A stretch of 42,474 bases of DNA from an uncultured Bacteroides sp. (GTDB lineage Bacteria > Bacteroidota > Bacteroidia > Bacteroidales > Bacteroidaceae), in the NCBI GenBank assembly GCA_900555635.1, contig USLU01000043.1, positions 1 to 42,474 on the forward strand, written 5' to 3'. Positions 7,677 to 14,072 of this stretch are shown one piece after another. The notes under the pieces were generated by a model. It was not told the origin of the DNA and did no database searches. It saw nothing but the letters and a program-made list of their open reading frames with translations. Each line of letters begins with the position of its first letter. The first letter of the stretch is position 1. A program made the translations under genes and the position numbers.

Positions 7677-8681
7677 TTATTTTACCTCCCACGTATCGTT
7701 CGTCATCAGCAATTCTTTGAAGTTATGGTACTTCTTCTTATCGGAGATCTCCTCGATCTGAGCATGGATGGCATCGTCGTAAGTAGGAGCATCTACGTCG
7801 CGGATTACACCGAGAGCGACGGGGAAGTCAGGGCCTTCCATCAAGGCAAGCTTCAACTGTAGGGTGTTATCAGCGCAGTGTGCATCGTGTACAAGGATAT
7901 CTTTTTCAGTGATACCGTTCTCGCCGAGTTTCACGACTTTCAAGCCGAAACCTTGCTGCATCAGTCCGAACTCATTGTTCTCACCGAACAGCATCGGTTT
8001 GCCATGTTGCAGGTAGATGGCGTTTTTGGCACGGCCTTCTTTCTTGTAAACTCCGTCGAAGGTGTTGTCGTTGAAGATAACACAGTGTTGCAGAATTTCG
8101 CAAACGGTAGTTCCTTTATGTCCGGCAGCGGCTTTCAGTACCTCTACAGTTCCGGCAGCATCGGTTGCTACACAGCGTGCAAAGAAGCGTCCGCGCGCAC
8201 CAAAGCAGAGTTCTGCCGGGTGGAACGGGTCTTCTACCGTACCGTAAGGAGATGATTTGCTGACGAAACCACGGGGAGACGTCGGAGAATATTGTCCTTT
8301 GGTAAGACCGTAAATACGGTTATTCAACAACAAGATATTAATGTCGATGTTACGACGGATAGCGTGGATGAAGTGGTTACCACCGATGGCCATACCATCA
8401 CCGTCACCCGATACCTGCCAAACGCTGAGGTTCGGATTGGCTACCTTGCAGCCGGTAGAGATGGCGGCAGCACGTCCGTGGATGGTCTGCATCGCATATG
8501 TATTCATATAATAGGGCAAGCGGCTGGAGCAACCGATACCGGAGATAACGGCTGTTTCGTTCGGTGCGATACCGATTTCTGCCATTGCTTTGTGCAGTGA
8601 AGCCAAGAAGAAGTGGTCACCGCAACCCGGACACCAACGGGGTTGTCCTTTTTTGAAATCTTTCGCTGTATATTCGCTCAT
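7677..8681 (-). CDS. korB: 2-oxoacid:ferredoxin oxidoreductase, beta subunit (probable 2-oxoglutarate type)
   Basis: The 334-residue thiamine-diphosphate subunit pairs with KorA to decarboxylate a 2-oxoacid to acyl-CoA while reducing ferredoxin, or the reverse. CPGCGDH at 17-23 and GIGCSSR carry the conserved cysteines. GDGDGMAIGGNH at 92-103 followed by LLLNNRIYGLTKGQ is the ThDP/Mg2+ motif. It has no separate 4Fe-4S ferredoxin domain. Length fits the two-subunit Kor enzymes. It follows korA by 25 bp and ends at a strong terminator, so the two form one operon. 2-Oxoglutarate as substrate is the usual assignment for this arrangement in Bacteroides but is not proven by sequence. Confidence 0.9.
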   Translation of the reverse strand: MSEYTAKDFKKGQPRWCPGCGDHFFLASLHKAMAEIGIAPNETAVISGIGCSSRLPYYMNTYAMQTIHGRAAAISTGCKVANPNLSVWQVSGDGDGMAIGGNHFIHAIRRNIDINILLLNNRIYGLTKGQYSPTSPRGFVSKSSPYGTVEDPFHPAELCFGARGRFFARCVATDAAGTVEVLKAAAGHKGTTVCEILQHCVIFNDNTFDGVYKKEGRAKNAIYLQHGKPMLFGENNEFGLMQQGFGLKVVKLGENGITEKDILVHDAHCADNTLQLKLALMEGPDFPVALGVIRDVDAPTYDDAIHAQIEEISDKKKYHNFKELLMTNDTWEVK

Positions 8682-8706
8682 GATGTTTCTTTCTTTACGG
8701 GGGTTA

Positions 8707-10554
8707 TTACTTGTTTAAAATCTCGGTGAAGGCATCAACCAATTCGGCTACGACGAAAGGTTGTCCCTTGACTTCATTGAACTGATACGGAGTGAAGTTG
8801 TCTATCTTCATGCGCAGGTATCCGGCGAATTGTCCCAAGTTTTGCTCAGCAACTACCACTTTCTTGTATTTCTTCAGAACGGCTTCCGTATTCTTGGGCA
8901 GCGGATTGATGTAAGAGAAGTGAGCCAGCGCTACTTTCTTGCCTGCTTTGTTCATTTCTTCAACGGCAGAATACAAGTGACCGTATGTACCACCGAAACC
9001 AACAACCAACAAGTCCGCATCTTCTACGCAACCTTGTACTTCTACATCGGGTACCTGAATCTTGGCAACCTTCTCAGCACGCAGGTGACACATCAGGTTG
9101 TGGTTTTCGGGATCAGTAGAGATGGCTCCCGTATTGCTGTCCTTCTCCAAGCCACCCAAGATATGGGTATAGCCTTCCTGACCCGGAATGGCCCAGTAGC
9201 GTACACCGGTTTCCGGATTGCGCTTGTAAGGAGCATAATTATCTTTCATCTCCGGAGTGACGTACGGAGGGTTGATAGTAGGATATCCGTCTATGTTAGG
9301 CAACCTCCATGCACCGGAACCGTTGGCTACGAAACCGTCGGTTAAGAGGACAACCGGAGTCATGTGTTCCAGGGCCATCTTACAAGCGTTGAAAGCTGCG
9401 TCAAAGCAGTTTGTAGGAGAAGTTGCAGCGATAACCGGCATCGGGCTTTCGCCGTTACGGCCAAAGAGTGCTTGCAACAAGTCGGTTTGTTCCGATTTCG
9501 TAGGCAGACCGGTAGAAGGACCACCGCGCTGAACATCGAGAACCACCAACGGAAGTTCGGTAATCACTGCCAGGTTCATGGCTTCTGACTTCAGGCAGAT
9601 ACCGGGACCGGAAGTAGTGGTTACTGCCAGTGCGCCTGCAAAAGAAGCGCCGACGGCGGTAGCACAACCCGAAATCTCGTCTTCGCATTGTACAGTCATT
9701 ACACCCAGTGATTTATGCTTGGCAAGTTCGTGCAACACATCGGTTGCAGGGGTGATAGGATAAGAACCTAAGAAGAGCTTCAAGCCTGCTTTTTCGGCAG
9801 CGGCAATGAAACCGTAAGCAGTAGCTTTATTACCCATGATATCCATGTAGGTACCTTTGGCTTTGGCTTTGCTGCCGATTTTATAAGTGTGGGCTACGGA
9901 AGAGTGGGTATTGTGTCCGTAGTCGTAACCGGCATGCATCACTTTGATATTTGCCTCGGCCACTTCGGGTTTCTTTCCGAACTTTTCGCGCAAGAAATCT
10001 TCTGCTGCTTTCATGTCGCGGTTGAACAACCAGAATACCAGACCTACAGCAAACATGTTACGGCTTTTCAGCATGGCTTTGTTGTCCATTCCTGTATCTG
10101 CCAGGCAATCTTTTACCATCTGCGAGATAGGAGCGGCAATCACATCTTGCTTGATACCCATTTCTTCAATAGGATTATCGGTCTTGAAGGCTGCCTTTTC
10201 CAAGTCGGTTTTCTGGAAAGCGTCTGTATCGATGATGATACAAGCGGTAGGTTTAGCAAACTTATACTGTGTCTTTAATGCGGCGGCATTCATTGCTATC
10301 AATACGTCACATTTATCACCCGGAGTGTAGACTTTGTCCGCTCCGATGTGCACCTGAAAACCGGATACACCGGTAAGTGAACCTTGCGGGGCACGGATAT
10401 CTGCCGGGTAGTCGGGGAATGTACTGATGTCATTTCCCGCCGTAGCCGAAACTGTTGAAAAGATGTTGCCGGCGAGTTGCATACCATCACCGGAGTCTCC
10501 GGAGAAGCGGACTACCACTTGCTCCAGTTCTTGGACCATCATGTCGTTAGCCAT
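8707..10554 (-). CDS. korA: 2-oxoacid:ferredoxin oxidoreductase, fused gamma-alpha subunit
   Basis: At 615 residues this is a natural fusion. An N-terminal gamma domain (about 10-215) has FSGDSGDGMQLAG at 18-29. The alpha domain begins with SYPITPATDVLHEL at 264-277 and contains QCEDEISGCATAVGASFAGA and TTSGPGICLKSEA, the pyrimidine-binding and CoA-side motifs. It works with KorB in the cytoplasm, coupling acyl-CoA and ferredoxin pools in the branched TCA pathway of anaerobes. It starts at ATG 10554 about 120 bp from the divergently placed tRNA promoter; I find no clear TAnnTTTG box for it in that gap. Confidence 0.9.
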   Translation of the reverse strand: MANDMMVQELEQVVVRFSGDSGDGMQLAGNIFSTVSATAGNDISTFPDYPADIRAPQGSLTGVSGFQVHIGADKVYTPGDKCDVLIAMNAAALKTQYKFAKPTACIIIDTDAFQKTDLEKAAFKTDNPIEEMGIKQDVIAAPISQMVKDCLADTGMDNKAMLKSRNMFAVGLVFWLFNRDMKAAEDFLREKFGKKPEVAEANIKVMHAGYDYGHNTHSSVAHTYKIGSKAKAKGTYMDIMGNKATAYGFIAAAEKAGLKLFLGSYPITPATDVLHELAKHKSLGVMTVQCEDEISGCATAVGASFAGALAVTTTSGPGICLKSEAMNLAVITELPLVVLDVQRGGPSTGLPTKSEQTDLLQALFGRNGESPMPVIAATSPTNCFDAAFNACKMALEHMTPVVLLTDGFVANGSGAWRLPNIDGYPTINPPYVTPEMKDNYAPYKRNPETGVRYWAIPGQEGYTHILGGLEKDSNTGAISTDPENHNLMCHLRAEKVAKIQVPDVEVQGCVEDADLLVVGFGGTYGHLYSAVEEMNKAGKKVALAHFSYINPLPKNTEAVLKKYKKVVVAEQNLGQFAGYLRMKIDNFTPYQFNEVKGQPFVVAELVDAFTEILNK

Positions 10555-10648
10555 AACTTAGATTTATATATGTTATATAATGAATTTGTTTCTGAATTTG
10601 TTCCGAGCGCAGGCAAATTTCGGAAAGTTAATCGGATTAACAAAACTT

Positions 10649-10681
10649 TTTTCGGAAAATCAGCAGAATACATTATCTTTG
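10649..10681 (+). promoter_or_regulatory. predicted promoter for tRNA-Arg and downstream genes
   Basis: TATCTTTG (10674-10681) is a consensus -7 element, with a T-rich -33 region (TTTC around 10650-10653) about 20 bp upstream. Transcription would begin some 30 nt before the tRNA. Confidence 0.6.
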
Positions 10682-10720
10682 TGCCCGCAACATGCGGTTA
10701 AATGCAGATTCTATGCAAAA

Positions 10721-10792
10721 GGCCTTGTAGTTCAACGGATAGAATAGAAGTTTCCTAAACTTTAGATAGGGGTTCGATTCCCCTCGAGGCTA
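10721..10792 (+). tRNA. tRNA-Arg, anticodon CCU (decodes AGG)
   Basis: A 72-nt cloverleaf: acceptor GGCCTTG pairs with CGAGGCT (two G-U pairs), D-arm TAGTTCAACGGATA, anticodon loop TTCCTAA within a 5-bp stem, and T-arm AGGGGTTCGATTCCCCT. Discriminator base is A. CCA is not encoded; the genome continues CTATG. It reads a rare arginine codon. It is followed 2 nt later by a protein start codon with no terminator between them. Confidence 0.93.
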
Positions 10793-10794
10793 CT

Positions 10795-11217
10795 ATGATG
10801 ATGAATAGACCGAAAGCATGCCGTTACCTGACGGTTTTTTTGTTTTCCCTGCTCATTATGTTTGCGGGGGCGGGTGTTGCTGTCATTCATTGTTATTGTG
10901 TAAATTGCCAGTTGACGCACGAATGTTGCGAAAATACTCACGATCATGTAGCCCGACAAACTCCTTCTTGTCAAAAAGCTACTGCTGATTCCGGTCAAGA
11001 GGATTGTTGTACTGCTACTGTTTACAAGATTGATTTATTGAAGGGAGCGAACAAAACCCTGGTCGTTGCCCCGCTTGAGTTGCAGCTATGTAAGGAAGTT
11101 ATTGCATGGTTGATGCCTCCGCCTACTGTTACGCTGCAAGCCTTCGCCTGCATTTATCCACTTTCTCCGCCCGAACCAAGGCGGTATCTGGCACTTTATT
11201 CCGTATTCATTATTTAG
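10795..11217 (+). CDS. small Cys-rich membrane/secreted protein, HYC_CC_PP type
   Basis: A 140-residue protein with an N-terminal hydrophobic segment (about 11-31) followed directly by IHCYCVNCQLTHECCENTHDH, a second CC at 71-72 and a PPP at 108-110. These spaced HxC, CC and PP features match the Bacteroidota HYC_CC_PP family, whose function is unknown and which tends to sit beside metal-related TonB receptors. Several His and Cys residues could bind metal. The start is one of three consecutive ATGs at 10795, 10798 and 10801, right behind the tRNA. A GAGG within the tRNA acceptor arm is the only nearby SD-like sequence. It probably shares a transcript with the tRNA and perhaps the receptor gene 158 bp downstream. 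Confidence 0.75.
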   Translation: MMMNRPKACRYLTVFLFSLLIMFAGAGVAVIHCYCVNCQLTHECCENTHDHVARQTPSCQKATADSGQEDCCTATVYKIDLLKGANKTLVVAPLELQLCKEVIAWLMPPPTVTLQAFACIYPLSPPEPRRYLALYSVFII

Positions 11218-11375
11218 TCAGTCGTTTATCTCGCTCTTGTGCTTGTTGTGCAGGAGGGGGGATTGTTGTGTTGTTTCCATTATGAATATTCCGCTTTGTA
11301 GGAAGTTAGTGGAACTTGTACTCCTGAATTTTCAGGTGTGGTAAAACTAGTTTTTAAACGATTACTGATTAACAA

Positions 11376-13589
11376 ATGAAATACATACTTATACTACTAT
11401 TTATTCTTCCCTTTCAACTGGCCTCGGCTCAAATAGAAGGAACTGTTAAAGATGTTGCCGGCGAAGCAATTGCCGGTGCAAATCTCTTTTGGTTGGGCAC
11501 TACCAATGGTGCCACAACCGATGCCGAAGGACACTTCAAGATGGTAAAACCCAAGAATGCCCATCAACTCGTGGTGAGTTTTATCGGCTTCGATAACGAT
11601 ACTATCCGCGTGAAGAAGGCCGACGAGACGCTCGACATTGTTTTGCGTGAAGGCGTACACCTCACCGAAGTAAATGTAGTGAGCCGTCGCTTGGGTACGA
11701 TGAAGTTGCGCAATAGTGTGATGAACGAGGATGTGATAAGCGCTGCCGAACTTTGCCGTGCTGCTTGCTGCAACCTTGGCGAGAGTTTCGTAACCAACCC
11801 TTCGGTGGATGTGAGCTACTCCGATGCTGCCACAGGGGCCAAGCAGATTAAGCTCCTCGGGCTTTCGGGTACCTATGTGCAGATGCTTACCGAGAATATA
11901 CCCAACTTCCGCGGTGCCGCTTCTCCTTATGGATTGGGGTATGTGCCCGGTCCCTGGATGCAGAGTATTCAGGTGAGTAAAGGCAGCTCGTCGGTGAAGA
12001 ACGGCTATGAATCTATCACCGGGCAGATCAATGTAGAGTTCAAGAAACCCCAACTGCCCGAAGCCGATTGGGTGTCGGCCAACCTCTTTGCCAGCACTAC
12101 CAACCGCTACGAGGCCAATGCCGATGCTACAGTGAAGCTGGGTCAACGCTGGAGCACCACTCTGCTGGCACACTATGAGAACGAAACCCGGATGCACGAC
12201 GCCAACGATGACGGCTTTGCCGATATCCCTCGTGTGGAACAGTACAACGTGTGGAACCGTTGGGCATACATGGGTGATAACTATGTCTTTCAGGCAGGCA
12301 TCAAAGCCCTTTCTGAAAAGCGTCAGGGCGGTCAGGATACGCATAACGTCAGTGCCATACATGACTCCTATCGCATCAATGTAGAGACTGACCGTTACGA
12401 GTTCTTCACCAAGAATGCCTATATTTTTAATAAGGAGAAGAATACTAATATTGCCTTTATGCTTCAAGCGGCACTTCACAACCAAGATGCCGGTTATGGC
12501 CGCAAGCTCTACGATGTCGATCAGACCAATGTGTACAGTACCTTGCTCTTCGAAACCGAGTTCACTCCGCAGCACAGCTTGTCTACCGGACTGAGTTTTA
12601 ATTATGATGGTTACGACCAGCGCTACCGCTTGACGAACGATGCCGAGTTGGGTCGTATCAAAGATTTTACCAGAGAGTCGGTCTTTGGCGGACATGCCCA
12701 GTATACCTACAACCTTGACTCCAAACTAATGCTGATGGCCGGTATCCGGGGGGATTATAGCAGTCAGTACGGCTTCTTTGTAACCCCGCGCGCCCATGCC
12801 AAGTATATGCCTAACGAGTATGTCAATGTCCGCCTTTCTGCCGGTAAGGGATATCGCACCAATCATGTGCTGGCCGAGAACAACTACCTGTTGGCGAGTA
12901 GCCGCAAGGTAGTCATCGCTTCCGACTTGAAACAGGAAGAGGCATGGAATTATGGTGCCAGTGTTTCTACCTATATCCCGTTGTTCGGCAAGACGCTCAA
13001 TATTAATGCCGAGTATTACTACACCGATTTTCAGAACCAACTGGTAGTCGATATGGATAGCAATCCGCACGAGATAGCTTTTACTAACCTGGACGGTCGT
13101 TCTTACTCACACGTCTTTCAGGTAGAAGCCAGCTATCCGCTAGTCAAAGGTATGACGCTGACGGCTGCCTACCGTATGACCGATGCCAAGACTACTTACA
13201 ATGGGGAACTGTTGGAGAAACCGCTCACCGGCAAGTACAAAGGCTTGGTTACCGCTTCCTATCAAACCCCGCTTGGCCTGTGGCAGTTCGATGCTACGCT
13301 GCAACTCAACGGTGGCGGTCGCATGCCCAATTCTTACAAGCTTGCCGATGGTACTCCCTCGTGGGAGGCGCGTTACGGTGGTTTCGAGCAGGTCAGTGCA
13401 CAGATTACACGTTACTTCCGCCGTTGGTCTATTTATATTGGCGGAGAGAACCTGACGAACTTCAAGCAGAAGAATCCCATTGTAGATGCTGCCAATCCTT
13501 GGGGCGAGCATTTCGATTCCACTATGATATGGGGACCCGTGCATGGTGCAAAAGGGTACATAGGCATTCGGTTTAATTTAGCACGATAG
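11376..13589 (+). CDS. TonB-dependent outer-membrane receptor, probable metal/metal-chelate uptake
   Basis: 737 residues with a signal peptide to about residue 18. A CarboxypepD_reg-like beta-sandwich follows (IEGTVKDVAGEAIAGANLFW, about 20-95), then the plug (EVNVVSRRLG ... LLGLSGTYVQMLTENIPNFR ... KGSSSVKNGYESITGQINVE) and a beta-barrel to the C-terminus. The plug entry carries ELCRAACCNLGESF, a Cys-rich motif I associate with Bacteroidota receptors found beside copper or heavy-metal genes. Energy would come from TonB-ExbBD. A secreted HMA protein follows by 32 bp and a HYC_CC_PP protein precedes it, which supports a metal role; the exact ligand is unknown. Confidence 0.85.
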   Translation: MKYILILLFILPFQLASAQIEGTVKDVAGEAIAGANLFWLGTTNGATTDAEGHFKMVKPKNAHQLVVSFIGFDNDTIRVKKADETLDIVLREGVHLTEVNVVSRRLGTMKLRNSVMNEDVISAAELCRAACCNLGESFVTNPSVDVSYSDAATGAKQIKLLGLSGTYVQMLTENIPNFRGAASPYGLGYVPGPWMQSIQVSKGSSSVKNGYESITGQINVEFKKPQLPEADWVSANLFASTTNRYEANADATVKLGQRWSTTLLAHYENETRMHDANDDGFADIPRVEQYNVWNRWAYMGDNYVFQAGIKALSEKRQGGQDTHNVSAIHDSYRINVETDRYEFFTKNAYIFNKEKNTNIAFMLQAALHNQDAGYGRKLYDVDQTNVYSTLLFETEFTPQHSLSTGLSFNYDGYDQRYRLTNDAELGRIKDFTRESVFGGHAQYTYNLDSKLMLMAGIRGDYSSQYGFFVTPRAHAKYMPNEYVNVRLSAGKGYRTNHVLAENNYLLASSRKVVIASDLKQEEAWNYGASVSTYIPLFGKTLNINAEYYYTDFQNQLVVDMDSNPHEIAFTNLDGRSYSHVFQVEASYPLVKGMTLTAAYRMTDAKTTYNGELLEKPLTGKYKGLVTASYQTPLGLWQFDATLQLNGGGRMPNSYKLADGTPSWEARYGGFEQVSAQITRYFRRWSIYIGGENLTNFKQKNPIVDAANPWGEHFDSTMIWGPVHGAKGYIGIRFNLAR

Positions 13590-13621
13590 ACTTTTTTTAT
13601 CAACCTTTTATAAGAACGAAT

Positions 13622-13933
13622 ATGAAAACAAAAAGAATGGTGACTGCCCTTGCAGTCGTGTTATTAAGCGTCGCCTCCGTAATGGCGAAAGACTTCCGTA
13701 CTGTGGTCTTCAAGGTAGAACAGTTGCACTGCGAAAACTGCGAGAAGAAAGTGAAAGACAACATCAAGTTCGAGAAAGGAGTGAAAAGCTTCTCCACCCA
13801 GTTGAATGAAAGAACGGTTACTGTCACCTATGATGCTGAGAAGACAAATGTAGAAAAGCTGAAGGCCGGTTTTAAGAAATTCAAGTATGAAGCGGTGGTG
13901 CTGAAGGACATGAAAGCGGAAAAGAAAAAGTAG
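13622..13933 (+). CDS. secreted heavy-metal-associated (HMA) domain protein
   Basis: 103 residues: a signal peptide to about residue 22 (ends VMA), then one HMA fold. HCENC at 36-40 places Cys37 and Cys40 as the metal-binding CxxC of copper/zinc chaperones. The tail is lysine-rich (KAEKKK). Predicted to bind a soft metal in the periplasm and exchange it with the receptor encoded 32 bp upstream. It is the last gene before two hairpins. Copper specificity is inferred from the family, not shown. Confidence 0.85.
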   Translation: MKTKRMVTALAVVLLSVASVMAKDFRTVVFKVEQLHCENCEKKVKDNIKFEKGVKSFSTQLNERTVTVTYDAEKTNVEKLKAGFKKFKYEAVVLKDMKAEKKK

Positions 13934-13944
13934 TTTGTTAATAG

Positions 13945-14000
13945 GATGAATTTGCTGTGACAATACTGAACTTACTCAGTATCCTCACTGTAAATTCATC
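13945..14000. other. nested hairpin after the HMA gene
   Basis: An outer stem pairs 13945-13960 with 13985-14000 (13 of 16 positions) and an inner stem pairs ATACTGA (13963-13969) with TCAGTAT (13976-13982). No T-run follows, so it is not a classic terminator. It could stabilise the mRNA 3' end or be a structured RNA. Confidence 0.5.
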
Positions 14001-14013
14001 GAACTCACGTTAA

Positions 14014-14054
14014 ATAAAAAGGGAGAAAACTCATGAGGTTTTCTCCCTTTTTAT
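14014..14054. terminator. bidirectional terminator between HMA gene and secDF
   Basis: A perfect stem AAAAAGGGAGAAAAC (14016-14030) and complement (14038-14052) encloses a 7-nt loop, with A- and T-runs on both sides. It serves the convergent transcripts. Confidence 0.9.
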
Positions 14055-14072
14055 TTATTGGTATTTAGCTGG

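Noticed and set aside
10555..10720. Promoter for korA in the gap before the tRNA
   Set aside because: I found no minus-strand TAnnTTTG match here; a promoter must exist but I cannot place it.
11397..12695. 432-codon minus-strand frame opposite the TonB receptor gene
   Set aside because: Long open antisense frame caused by codon bias of the receptor gene; no recognisable protein features.
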